Origin: JBFWYO01 sp050186335
GTDB lineage: Bacteria > Pseudomonadota > Alphaproteobacteria > Bin65
NCBI GenBank assembly: GCA_050186335.1
Contig: JBFWYO010000023.1
Coordinates: forward strand, 1 to 52,494
Direction: 5' to 3'
DNA: 52,494 nt
Below, one piece after another: positions 8,612 through 17,039 of the stretch (positions are counted from its first letter, which is position 1; every line of letters begins with the position of its first letter). Below the pieces are notes generated by a model, which ran no database searches, was not told the DNA's origin, and saw only the letters and a program-made list of their open reading frames with translations. A program made the position numbers and the translations under genes.

Positions 8612-8656
8612 AGGCTTGGCGTCATCAAGCTTGGCGCCATCAAGCTTGGCCCCAAA
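8612..8656. repeat. Three tandem 15-bp units at the end of the MetE-like gene
   Basis: Units at 8612-8626, 8627-8641 and 8642-8656 are near-identical copies of AAGCTTGGCGCCATC. Read on the minus strand in frame, each unit again encodes Gln-Ala-stop, so the final codons and the stop have been duplicated downstream. Confidence 0.8.
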
Positions 8657-9782
8657 TGTCGGTGGCCACGCGCACCAGCAGATCGAGTTTGCGGCGCTGC
8701 TCCGCTTCGGTCAGCGGCGGGTCGAGCACCGAACTCGCGAAGCCGCATTGCGGCGAAATGGCGAGCCGCTCCAACGCAATGAATTTGCCGGCAGCCTCGA
8801 TCCGGCGACACAAGGAGGCAGGATCCTCAAGTGCCGGCAGCTTGGTCGACACCAAGCCGAGCACGGCAGCCTTGCCCGCGGGGATCAGCCGCAGCGGCGC
8901 GAAATCGCCGGCACGGTCGGTGTCGTACTCGAGCAGATAAATATCCGCAGCGACCCGATTGAACAATCGGTCGGCGATCGGCTCGTAACCGCCGGTCGAA
9001 ACGAAACTGCCGCCCGGCCCGTTGCCGCGGCATGTGTGAATCGCCAGCGTTAGGCCTTTTGGCTTGCGCGCGGCCACGTCGGCCAGCACGTCGATCCACT
9101 GTTCCAGTTCGCGCGCGGGATCGACGCCGCGCTCGCTCAGATAGGCGACGAATTTCGGATCGCACAGGCGAATCAGCGTCGTGTCGTCTAACTGCACGTA
9201 GGTGCAACCGGCCGCAGCGAGGGCGGCGAGCTCTTTGACGTAGATGTCGGCCATGTCGGCCCACAGCTCGGCCATGTCTGGATACGCCGCGCGATCGACC
9301 AGGCCTTCGCGGTAGAACATCGAATGCAGCGGCGACGGAATGGTCATTTTGGGCGTGGCGCGTGTGACCGACTGCAGGAACCGGAAATCTGGCACCGTGA
9401 CGCCGCCTTCGGGCCAGCGCAGTTTGCCGGCCACCGCAATGCGCGGCGCCACGAAGCCGCTTTTGAATTTTACGCCCGCGCCGTCCTGCACCAGGCGCGG
9501 CTCGATGCCCGGCACCGAGGCTAAGAAGCCCTCGTAATAGAAAATGCGCCGGAACTCGCCGTCGGTCGCAACGCGCAGCCCGGCCTGCTCCTGCATAGCC
9601 GCGACCGCACGGATCGCGCGGTTTTCCAACTCGATCAGATCCACGGGTTTCGGCGCCGCGGGCCGCAGCGTGACCAGATCCCCGCCATGTGCGCGGCGCG
9701 CGGCCAGCAAATCCGGCGGCCGGATGAAGCTACCGATGATGTCGGCGCGAAAGCGCGGTGCGTGCGGCTCGGATGCGGTCAT
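8640..9782 (-). CDS. MetE C-terminal-like methyltransferase (paralogue 1)
   Basis: About 380 residues, corresponding only to the catalytic zinc/homocysteine half of cobalamin-independent methionine synthase (COG0620-type). The N-terminal folate-binding half of full MetE is absent. Recognisable parts are FRADIIGSFIRPPDLL at the N-terminus, ATDGEFRRIFYYEGF, the zinc-ligand pair in HTCRGN, LEYDTDRAGDF and the last zinc Cys in SPQCGFASS. It probably transfers a methyl group to or from a thiol; short MetE proteins elsewhere use methyl donors other than folate. The start is uncertain: ATG 9782 matches paralogues, but the frame is open to ATG 9821 and neither has a strong ribosome-binding site. It is the most divergent of three paralogues in the window. 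Confidence 0.8.
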   Translation of the reverse strand: MTASEPHAPRFRADIIGSFIRPPDLLAARRAHGGDLVTLRPAAPKPVDLIELENRAIRAVAAMQEQAGLRVATDGEFRRIFYYEGFLASVPGIEPRLVQDGAGVKFKSGFVAPRIAVAGKLRWPEGGVTVPDFRFLQSVTRATPKMTIPSPLHSMFYREGLVDRAAYPDMAELWADMADIYVKELAALAAAGCTYVQLDDTTLIRLCDPKFVAYLSERGVDPARELEQWIDVLADVAARKPKGLTLAIHTCRGNGPGGSFVSTGGYEPIADRLFNRVAADIYLLEYDTDRAGDFAPLRLIPAGKAAVLGLVSTKLPALEDPASLCRRIEAAGKFIALERLAISPQCGFASSVLDPPLTEAEQRRKLDLLVRVATDIWGQA

Positions 9783-9864
9783 CGAAGACTCGAAATCAAA
9801 CGGGCCTCCCATCGTGCCCATGCGCCGGCACGAAGGGAAGCCCGCAAATTCCGCGCGCGGCGTT

Positions 9865-11016
9865 CTAGTTTCGCGTTTTCTTGTCCCGCGAGATCAGGAA
9901 CGATTCATCGAGGAACCACAGCCCGTCGTGCTCTTTGAGCACCTTTTCGGTGGCGCGCATGTAGTCGCCGCTGCTCATCGCGTTCATCAGCCGCGCGTCC
10001 TCGATCTGCGCCACGTAGACGGCCGCGTTCCAGGCCGCCATCAACGTCGAGGTGCCGATGTTCTGGCCGAGCTCGTCCGGCATCGCGTGCAGGTCGTAAC
10101 TGAAGAAAGATTTATCGTCGCTCAGCGCGTCGAACTTGAGATCCGGCTGGCCGTCGCCGAGTTCCGCCTTGAGTGCGTTGATCAGCGTCTTACGCGTGAC
10201 CTGGAACGGCGCTTCGTCGGGCCAGATGCCGCGGATGATTTCCATGCCGGGATCGCGGCCGGTCGATTGGATCACGATCATGCGGCCGCCTGGCGCCAGC
10301 GACGAGGCAAGCGGCTTGAGCACATTCTTGACCTTCATTTCCGCGGGCAGGCGCGCGCGGTACGGCTGCGAGGCGATGACCAGATCGTATCCGCTCGGCG
10401 CCTGGCCGGGTTTCGGAATGGCGTTGTCGAGAATGAATTTCTGGTCTTCGCGATACAGCACGAGAATCGACGGGCGCACATACATCGGGTTGCCGGTCTT
10501 CTCGCTCGCGCGGGTCTGCCAGCCTTCGTTGAGCAGCGGCTGCAGTTCGCGAATCTGCTCGTCGAATTCGTGCGCGGTGTTGCCCTTGAGCGCGATCTCC
10601 CAGCGATTGACGCGGGCGGCGGCCTCGGGCTTGGCCGGGCGCAGATGCGGCGCCTCGGAATAGTACAAATTGGTCACCACCAGGACGGTCTGCGGGTGCT
10701 CATGGAAGCGGTCGGACATTTTCTCGAGGCTGAGGCGCACGTCCTCGAGGCTGATTTCCTTGCCCACGATGACGAACGGCACCGTCGGGTTGCGCCGATG
10801 CAGGTCGCGCAGCACGCGCGTCAGCACGGTGCCGTCGCCCATGCCGGCGTCGAAGACATTGAGCGCCGGCTGGCGCGGCGTCAGGTGTTGCAGTTCCTGG
10901 CCGACGCGCTTGGCGACCGCCCATTTCTCGCTGCAGGTGGTGACGAACAGCAGATACTTTTCGCGATTGTCGAAAAATCGAAAGGCCTGCTTGGTCCCGG
11001 ACGCCGGCTTGTTCAT
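9865..11016 (-). CDS. Class I methyltransferase-fold protein of unknown substrate
   Basis: 383 residues, cytosolic. Motif I of a Rossmann methyltransferase is visible in NVFDAGMGDGTVLTRVL (near residue 53), and a later strand/loop reads GGRMIVIQSTGRDPGME. Between them is an unusual long insert (about residues 90-220) with NLYYSEAPHLRP and a basic, aromatic segment. The C-terminus is helical (TSTLMAAWNAAVYVAQIEDARLM). I do not recognise a named family. It sits between a MetE-like gene on the same strand and a divergent MetF-like gene 116 bases away, which suggests a role in the same methyl-group metabolism; that is inference. Confidence 0.6.
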   Translation of the reverse strand: MNKPASGTKQAFRFFDNREKYLLFVTTCSEKWAVAKRVGQELQHLTPRQPALNVFDAGMGDGTVLTRVLRDLHRRNPTVPFVIVGKEISLEDVRLSLEKMSDRFHEHPQTVLVVTNLYYSEAPHLRPAKPEAAARVNRWEIALKGNTAHEFDEQIRELQPLLNEGWQTRASEKTGNPMYVRPSILVLYREDQKFILDNAIPKPGQAPSGYDLVIASQPYRARLPAEMKVKNVLKPLASSLAPGGRMIVIQSTGRDPGMEIIRGIWPDEAPFQVTRKTLINALKAELGDGQPDLKFDALSDDKSFFSYDLHAMPDELGQNIGTSTLMAAWNAAVYVAQIEDARLMNAMSSGDYMRATEKVLKEHDGLWFLDESFLISRDKKTRN

Positions 11017-11132
11017 ACTGCCCTCCCTCTGCTTTTGGCGCGTCGCCGGTCCGTGGCGGCCGGCAAACGGGTCGACAGTGACCCGTCGTTTCTACTATTC
11101 TATCAAAATTCAAATGAAGGTGAGAAATTTTC

Positions 11133-12068
11133 ATGGGGGCGACCGTGCACAGTACCGGCAATCTGGAAAAAGTGTTGCGCGCCAATGGCTTCGCCTTGAC
11201 CGCGGAGACCACGCCGACGGCCACGGCCGATCCGACGCCGATCCTTGACCGGGTCGCGCCGCTCAAGTCGGTCGCCGACGCGGTCAATGTCACCGATGGC
11301 GCGACCGCCAAGGCGCATTTGTCGAGCCTGGTCGTGTGCGGGCTGCTGGTCCAGGCCGGCATCGAACCGGTGCTGCAGTTCACCTGCCGCGACCGCAACC
11401 GCATTGCGCTGCAGGGCGACCTACTCGGCGCCGGCGCCTACCGTATCCCGAACATCCTTTGCCTGGGCGGCGACGATCCGAAAAAGGGCGAAGAGCCGGA
11501 CGCCAAGCCGGTGTTCGATGTCGATTCCAAGGGTCTGGTCGCGATGGCCAAGCGCCTGCGCGATGACGGCAAGCTGGGCTCCGGGCGCGACGTGCAGGTC
11601 AAACCGAAGCTGTTCATCGGCGCGGCCGACGCGCCGATCGATCCGAAACCCGACTGGAAACCGGACGCGTTGAACGCCAAGATCGATGCGGGGGCCGATT
11701 TCTTTCAGACGCAATACTGTTTCGATATGGATCTGTGCCGCCGCTACATCGCGCGGCTGAACGATTTCGGCGTCACCGAACGCACCTACATGCTGATCGG
11801 CATCGGGCCGTTGGCGTCGGCCAAGCAGGCCCGCTGGATGCACGAGAACCTGTGGGGCGTGTCGATCCCGGACTGGATCATCAAGCGGCTCGACGGAGCC
11901 ACCGACCAGAAGGCCGAGGGCCGCGCGATCTGCGCCGAACTGATCCAGGAGTTGCGCAGCATCAAAGGCGTCGCCGGCGCGCATCTGATGGCGCCGCGCC
12001 AGGAAGCCGAGATGGCTGAGGTGATCCGTGCCTCCGGCATTCTGGCCGAACGTCCGAAAGTGGCTTAA
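11133..12068 (+). CDS. MetF-like methylenetetrahydrofolate reductase
   Basis: 311 residues with the TIM-barrel pattern of 5,10-methylenetetrahydrofolate reductase: the N-terminal glutamate in LTAETTPT, NVTDGA, PVLQFTCRDRNRIALQGDLLGA (folate/FAD face), NILCLGGDD, then a conserved Asp/Gln region GADFFQTQYCFD and LIGIGPLAS. It would make methyl-tetrahydrofolate from methylene-tetrahydrofolate using FAD. There is no extra NADH-oxidase domain, and a partner electron donor is possible. GGTGAG lies 8 bases before the ATG. It is followed on the same strand by an iron-sulfur protein (gap 212) and an acyl-CoA ligase. It looks like a specialised paralogue; whether the genome has another metF cannot be seen. 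Confidence 0.85.
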   Translation: MGATVHSTGNLEKVLRANGFALTAETTPTATADPTPILDRVAPLKSVADAVNVTDGATAKAHLSSLVVCGLLVQAGIEPVLQFTCRDRNRIALQGDLLGAGAYRIPNILCLGGDDPKKGEEPDAKPVFDVDSKGLVAMAKRLRDDGKLGSGRDVQVKPKLFIGAADAPIDPKPDWKPDALNAKIDAGADFFQTQYCFDMDLCRRYIARLNDFGVTERTYMLIGIGPLASAKQARWMHENLWGVSIPDWIIKRLDGATDQKAEGRAICAELIQELRSIKGVAGAHLMAPRQEAEMAEVIRASGILAERPKVA

Positions 12069-12280
12069 TGCCCATGCGCTGGAGGGATAGATAACGGCCC
12101 GCGGGATCTGTCGATGAAGGCCGAATGCCCCAGCTTCGCGCCGATTTCTTGTCATCCCGTTTGATGCACTGGCTTGTTCGGCAGGGCATTATTCGGACGA
12201 AATGGACGCCCCGGCGGCTTGCCGTCCGGCCGTTTGCGGCCTTTAATGAAAAACAACGCAACGCGTTCTGGGAGGGACGG

Positions 12281-13213
12281 ATGGCGAAAGCTCCGGCTGT
12301 CGATCCGCTACAGGCTAAACAGGCGATTCTCGAATATTGCCGGCGCAAGGGCGCGCTCGCTGCGGGCGTCGCGGATTTGGCCGCCATCGAACGAATCGCC
12401 CCGCCCGGCCATCGTCCGTCCGACCTTATGCCCCGCGTCAAATCCGTCATCGCCATCGGAGTCGGCGGTCAGACGCAGGGCGCCTGGACCGTGCCGTCGA
12501 AAGCGCTGGGTTATTTCGGCTCGACCGAACGGCGCGCGTACGGCATCGCTTATGGGCTAGCGTTCTTCATCGAGAACAAGTACGCGCATCGCTCCGTCTA
12601 TTGCCCGCCCGACATGGATCCGGAGGGCGGCCCGCGTGTGCCGATGCAGAGCGTCAAGCTGCACGCAGAACTCGCCGGCATCGGCGCGCGCTCGCTGGCC
12701 GGCGACATCCTGCTGCACCCGGAATACGGCTACATGTATTTCGCCTCGGTGTTGTCCGAACTGGAATTGCCGCCCGACAAGCCGATGGCCGAGAACCCCT
12801 GCCCGGCGCCGAGCTGCGTGTCGATGTACCGTTCGATCGGCAAGACGCCGTGCATGAAATTCTGCCCGGTGCAGTGTCTGTCGGGCGAGATCGACGTGCA
12901 GGGCAAGCAGCAGGAAATGCGCTACGACATGCATCTGTGCGCAGAGATGTCGCAGCAATACGAAACCGTGCCGTCGACCATCATCAACGCGATCGAGGCC
13001 GGCACCGACCAGGACCGTGACGACGCGCTGTTCGATCCGGACGCGAAAATCCTTTGGTACAAGATGGCGGTCGGCGCCGGGCAATTGTTCGCGCAATGCT
13101 TCGAATGCATGCGGGTATGCCCGATCGCGACCAAGGCGCCGATGGCGGATCCGATCCGGCGTTTCGAAACGGCGCAGGCCGCGGCCGCAGCGAAGCTGGC
13201 GAAAGAGGGCTGA
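12281..13213 (+). CDS. QueG-like iron-sulfur protein
   Basis: 310 residues. The N-terminal half (QAILEYCRRKGALAAGVADL, then MPRVKSVIAIGVG and later LAGIGARSLAGDILLHPEYG) resembles the epoxyqueuosine reductase/reductive dehalogenase-like fold. The C-terminal half has two ferredoxin-like cysteine sets: NPCPAPSC with TPCMKFCPVQC, and CFECMRVCPI. It therefore probably holds two [4Fe-4S] clusters and passes electrons to a cofactor or partner. The cysteine spacing is not the ordinary 2x4Fe-4S pattern, so it is not a plain QueG. The start ATG 12281 has GGGAGG 5 bases upstream; the frame is open to 12125 without such support. It stops 1 base before the ligase ATG, so the two are coupled. Candidate electron donor for the upstream MetF-like enzyme (inference). 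Confidence 0.7.
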   Translation: MAKAPAVDPLQAKQAILEYCRRKGALAAGVADLAAIERIAPPGHRPSDLMPRVKSVIAIGVGGQTQGAWTVPSKALGYFGSTERRAYGIAYGLAFFIENKYAHRSVYCPPDMDPEGGPRVPMQSVKLHAELAGIGARSLAGDILLHPEYGYMYFASVLSELELPPDKPMAENPCPAPSCVSMYRSIGKTPCMKFCPVQCLSGEIDVQGKQQEMRYDMHLCAEMSQQYETVPSTIINAIEAGTDQDRDDALFDPDAKILWYKMAVGAGQLFAQCFECMRVCPIATKAPMADPIRRFETAQAAAAAKLAKEG

Positions 13214-13214
13214 G

Positions 13215-15194
13215 ATGGCGCGTGGATTTCGCCGGTCGCAGATCGGCGTTACGGAAGAAATGCTGGAAAGCTTCGGCGAGACCGTGTTTCGCCTGAGCCA
13301 CAATATCCAGATCCGCCGGGGCGATCCGGTGCGCGAGTTGAACTGGGAACAGCTCGCCCTGCAGCGCGAGGGCATGGGGCTGTCCGACCAGCAGATCGCC
13401 GACAAGATCGGCATGACGCGCGACCAGGTGCTCTACATCCGCACGGTCATGGAGCGGCGCAAATTCCGCACCAGCTCCTACACGAAGTTATTGGAGCTCG
13501 GCGGCGGCAAACGCTACCGCGCCGAACGTTACGTCCCGCACGGCGATCGACCCGCCTTTTCCGAGGCCGCCCTGGAACTGCGCAGCGCCCTGCGCTATCC
13601 GCCGGCGCTGGCCAAGCGCTACATCGATATCGGCTTCTGGCGCGACGACACGTTGGGCAAGTGGCTGGCCAAGCATGTGGCGGCGCGGCCCACCGCACCG
13701 GCGATCCGCACGCTCGAGACGACGCTCACCTATAAGGAACTTGCGGCGCAGGTCGACAGCTTGGCAGGCGCCCTATGGCACGCGGGCATCGCCAAGGGCG
13801 ACGTGGTCGCCGTGCAGCTGCCGAACATTCCGCAATTCCTCGTCGCCTATCTCGCCATCGCCCAGTTGGGCGCGGTGATGCAGACGTTGCACAACCCCTA
13901 TCGCGGCGCGGAACTCGAAACCCTGCTCAATCACAGCCGCGCCAAGGCCTATATCGGGCTCGGCGAAACCAAGGAGTTCAAACCGGCGGCCGCAATCGTC
14001 GAGCTGAAGCCGAAACTGCCGGTGCTGAAAACCGTCATGTCGGTCGGCGTTGCGACCTCGGGCACGTTGTGGCTCGACGCAATGATCGCGAGCGGCCCGG
14101 CGCTGACCGAGGAAGAGCGCGAGGACATGGAAGCGGTTGTCGCTTCCGACCCGTTCCTGCTGCTGTACACCTCGGGCACCACGGCGGCGCCCAAGGGCGT
14201 GCCGCTCAGCTACCACAACATGCTGAGCAACGCGCGCGACGGCGCGCCGGCGCACGGGATCGGCCCGGACGATGTCATTACCTCCGCCGCGCCGTTCACG
14301 CATCTTTACGGTCTATATAGTTTCCACGTCGGCATGGCGGTCGGCGCGTGCGCGCTGCTGCTGCCGAGCTTCACGCCGCAGGATCTGGCGACGCTGGTCG
14401 ACCGGGGCAAGCCAACGGCGCTGTGGACGGCGCCGGCGCATCTGGCCGCGTGCGAAACGCTCGGCCTGTTCGACAAACACAGTTTCGCCTCGCTCAAGCT
14501 CGCCATCGTTTCGGGCAGCGCGTGCCCGCCGGACTTGATCCGGCGCTTCGCCGCGCGGATGCCGAACGGTGCGGTCACGCAATTGTGGGGCATGACCGAG
14601 ACGCAGGGCGCGCTCTATTCCCGCCCGACCGACGCGCTCGAGATTTCCGCGACCACCGCCGGGCGCGCCAGCCCCGGCACCGAAATCCGCATCGCCGATC
14701 CCGCGACCGATCGCGAAGTCGGCATCGGCGTCGAAGGCGAGATTCAGGTGCGCGGGCCTTTGTTGTTTCCCGGCTATTATCGCAACCCGGCCGCCACGGG
14801 CGCTTCGTTCAGCGAAGATCATTGGTTCAAGAGCGGCGACCTCGGCACCAAGGACGCCGCCGGCAACGTCGCCATCACCGGCCGCATCAAGGACGTGATC
14901 AACCGCGGCGGCGTAAAGTACAACCCGCGCGACGTCGAGGACCTGCTCGATATGCACCCGAAAATCGCCCAGTCGGCGATCGTGCCGATGCCTGACCCGG
15001 TGCTCGGCGAAAAGGCATGCTGCTTCGTGACGCCCAAGCCGGGCCAGTCAGTGACGCTCGAGGAAATCTGCGACTACCTGCTCGCACGCAACATCGCCAA
15101 GATCAAACTTCCCGAGCGGCTCGTGATCGTCGCCGAAATGCCGATGACCCCGACACGCAAGATCATCAAGAGCAAGCTCAAGCTGCCAAGCTAG
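13215..15194 (+). CDS. Acyl-CoA ligase (AMP-forming) with N-terminal helix-turn-helix
   Basis: 659 residues. The C-terminal ~530 residues are an ANL-family acyl/aryl-CoA synthetase: LLYTSGTTAAPKGVPLSY (near residue 316), GMTETQGALY (about 459), SGDLGTKDAAGNVAITGRIKDVI and PTRKIIKSKLK with the catalytic Lys. It resembles cyclohexanecarboxylate-type ligases; the acid is unknown. Residues 56-84 (LSDQQIADKIGMTRDQVLYI) read as a helix-turn-helix, preceded by a basic stretch. An N-terminal extension of about 130 residues is not part of the ligase fold. ATG 13215 has GAGGG 5-6 bases upstream and follows the iron-sulfur gene stop by 1 base, so they share an operon. The longer frame to 13017 only overlaps that gene and was rejected. 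Confidence 0.85.
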   Translation: MARGFRRSQIGVTEEMLESFGETVFRLSHNIQIRRGDPVRELNWEQLALQREGMGLSDQQIADKIGMTRDQVLYIRTVMERRKFRTSSYTKLLELGGGKRYRAERYVPHGDRPAFSEAALELRSALRYPPALAKRYIDIGFWRDDTLGKWLAKHVAARPTAPAIRTLETTLTYKELAAQVDSLAGALWHAGIAKGDVVAVQLPNIPQFLVAYLAIAQLGAVMQTLHNPYRGAELETLLNHSRAKAYIGLGETKEFKPAAAIVELKPKLPVLKTVMSVGVATSGTLWLDAMIASGPALTEEEREDMEAVVASDPFLLLYTSGTTAAPKGVPLSYHNMLSNARDGAPAHGIGPDDVITSAAPFTHLYGLYSFHVGMAVGACALLLPSFTPQDLATLVDRGKPTALWTAPAHLAACETLGLFDKHSFASLKLAIVSGSACPPDLIRRFAARMPNGAVTQLWGMTETQGALYSRPTDALEISATTAGRASPGTEIRIADPATDREVGIGVEGEIQVRGPLLFPGYYRNPAATGASFSEDHWFKSGDLGTKDAAGNVAITGRIKDVINRGGVKYNPRDVEDLLDMHPKIAQSAIVPMPDPVLGEKACCFVTPKPGQSVTLEEICDYLLARNIAKIKLPERLVIVAEMPMTPTRKIIKSKLKLPS

Positions 15195-15209
15195 AAAGAG
15201 AAAGAGCTC

Positions 15210-15251
15210 CTCATTCCGAGCGCGTCGAAGGATGAGCCTGTCGAAGCACGC
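15210..15251. repeat. Short interspersed palindrome (TCGAAGGATGAG type)
   Basis: The convergent gap between ligase and PhoD genes contains TCATTCCGAGCGCGTCGAAG and GATGAGCCTGTCGAAGC, an imperfect palindrome with CATTC/GGATG arms. Related palindromes occur at 32734-32760 and 32810-32834. It probably folds as a hairpin and may end transcription. Confidence 0.55.
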
Positions 15252-15269
15252 GGGCCGTTTTTTGCTGCT

Positions 15270-16850
15270 TCAGCGCGCCGGCTCCAGCGTCTTGGTATAC
15301 AGCGCCGCGCCCGTCAGATCGCGCAATGTCACGGTCATCGCACCCGTCCTCGCCTCGATCCGCACCTGACCGAAGAACTGCAGGCCCGCGGACGGCGGCA
15401 GGTTGAGCTTGCCCGGCGGCGGCGTCTTCTGCCAGATCACCTGCGGCCCGAACGTATTGTCCAGCGCGCTCGGGCCGAACGTTCCGGCATTCAGCGGCCC
15501 GGAAATGAACTCCCAGAACGGGTCGAACTCGGTGAACTGCGCCTTCGCCGGATCGTAATAATGCGCGGCGGTATAATGTACGTCGCCGGTCAACCAGACC
15601 ATGTTCCCGACCCGCGCGCGTTTGAGCGTGCGCAGCAAGCCCGCGAGTTCCAACTCGCGGCCGAGCGGCTTGCCGTCGCGGTTGGCAACGCCCTCGAACC
15701 GGTCGCGCCCTTGCGCATCCTTGCCGTCGCCGACAATCAGGCCCAGCGGCATGTCGGCGGCGATCACTTTCCACATGGCATTCGACTGCCGCAATTCTTG
15801 CGCCAGCCAGGCGATCTGCGCGCGACCTAGAAATTCGGTTTCGGCGCTCTCGACCGGCTGGGTGTTGTGCGAATTGGCGCCGCGGAACGAGCGCATATCG
15901 ACCACGAACACATCGAGCAGCGGTCCATAGCCGATCTTGCGGTGGATGCGCGCCCTGCGGTCGGCGCCCGGGCGCACCGGCGCATACTCCAGAAATGCCT
16001 GTCTGGCGCGCGCGCTCAGCACGCCGATGCGCTTTTCCGTGTAGCGATCGTCGAGAACTTTCGAATTCGACCAGTTATTGACCACCTCGTGGTCGTCCCA
16101 CTGCCAGATCTGCGGCACTTCGGCGGCGAAACGCCGGTAGTTTTCGTCGAGCCAGTTATAGGCATAGTTGCCGCGGAATTCGGCGAGCGATTCGGCGACT
16201 TTCGATTTTGCTTCGGTGACCAGATTCTTCCACACGCCGCCGTCGTCCAGCGGCACTTCGGCCGCGAGCGGACCGTCGGCATAGATCGTATCGCCCGAAT
16301 GAATGAAGAAATCCGGGTGCTGCTTGCGCATCGCCTCGTAGATCCGCATTTCGCCCCATTCGGGATTGATGCCCCAGCCTTGCCCGACCGTGTCGGCGGA
16401 CCAGACAAAATGGACGTCGGATCGCGCGGCCGGCATGCGCAACCGGCCCGTCATCGGCAGGCTTTGCGTCTTGAGATCGCCAAGGTCGAGCAGCGAGACG
16501 CGGTAGAAGATCGTCTGCCCGGCCGGCAGCCCGGCCAGCTCGGCGCGCGCGGTGAAATCCGTCGCCGGCGTCGCGTCGGAACCCAAGACGCGCCGTGCGT
16601 CGGCGAAACTGTCCGAACTCGCGTAATCGACGACCAGCCGCGAGGGCCGGTCGGCGCGCGTCCAGATCAAGGCCCTGCCGTCGGCGCCGACATCGCCCGC
16701 CTGGATGCCGGCAGCGATTTTCGGCCGCGCCGCGTCGCGCGTGATGATGGCCGGGCCGGTTTGAGCCAAGCCCAGGCGCGGCACGATCAAACCCACACCG
16801 CCCGCGCCGAGCGCTCGCATGAAATTCCGCCGGGAAACCAATCGCGACAT
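15270..16850 (-). CDS. PhoD-type alkaline phosphatase / phosphodiesterase
   Basis: Exported metallophosphoesterase that releases phosphate from phosphodiesters or monoesters. The N-terminus is a Tat signal (VSRRNFMRALGAGGVGLIVP). It is followed by the PhoD N-terminal domain (IQAGDVGADGRALIWTRADR) and the metal-binding core: HFVWSADTVGQGWG, HSGDTIYADGP, WQWDDHEVVNNW and LTGDVHYTAAHYY. 526 residues, normal for the family. ATG 16850 starts directly before the twin-arginine motif, with AAGG about 10 bases upstream; the frame is open to 16901. Folded export by Tat fits its Ca/Fe cofactors. It is flanked by convergent and divergent genes and is probably monocistronic. Confidence 0.88.
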   Translation of the reverse strand: MSRLVSRRNFMRALGAGGVGLIVPRLGLAQTGPAIITRDAARPKIAAGIQAGDVGADGRALIWTRADRPSRLVVDYASSDSFADARRVLGSDATPATDFTARAELAGLPAGQTIFYRVSLLDLGDLKTQSLPMTGRLRMPAARSDVHFVWSADTVGQGWGINPEWGEMRIYEAMRKQHPDFFIHSGDTIYADGPLAAEVPLDDGGVWKNLVTEAKSKVAESLAEFRGNYAYNWLDENYRRFAAEVPQIWQWDDHEVVNNWSNSKVLDDRYTEKRIGVLSARARQAFLEYAPVRPGADRRARIHRKIGYGPLLDVFVVDMRSFRGANSHNTQPVESAETEFLGRAQIAWLAQELRQSNAMWKVIAADMPLGLIVGDGKDAQGRDRFEGVANRDGKPLGRELELAGLLRTLKRARVGNMVWLTGDVHYTAAHYYDPAKAQFTEFDPFWEFISGPLNAGTFGPSALDNTFGPQVIWQKTPPPGKLNLPPSAGLQFFGQVRIEARTGAMTVTLRDLTGAALYTKTLEPAR

Positions 16851-17039
16851 CGACGACGACCTTTTTGCCGACGACCCTTGTGCCATATTGCGATGACCCA
16901 AAGATGAATTGAACGCGGCCGCCGCAGTACAAACATCCCCCTTGAACGCATGGCCGGCCTTGCGTATTTTCGAATGATCTATAGAATTTTCATGCCGCCC
17001 GCCGTGCGGTAAAAAGTCAAACTTTCCAGGGAGTTAGAC

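Noticed and set aside
9544..11199. Plus-strand open frame of 551 codons antisense to the methyltransferase-fold gene
   Set aside because: Arg/His/Ala-rich shadow; the minus-strand frame has a methyltransferase motif and coherent hydrophobic pattern.
12069..12280. Possible extra N-terminus or small gene before the iron-sulfur protein
   Set aside because: The frame is open from 12125, but only ATG 12281 has a good ribosome-binding site and the preceding residues look random.
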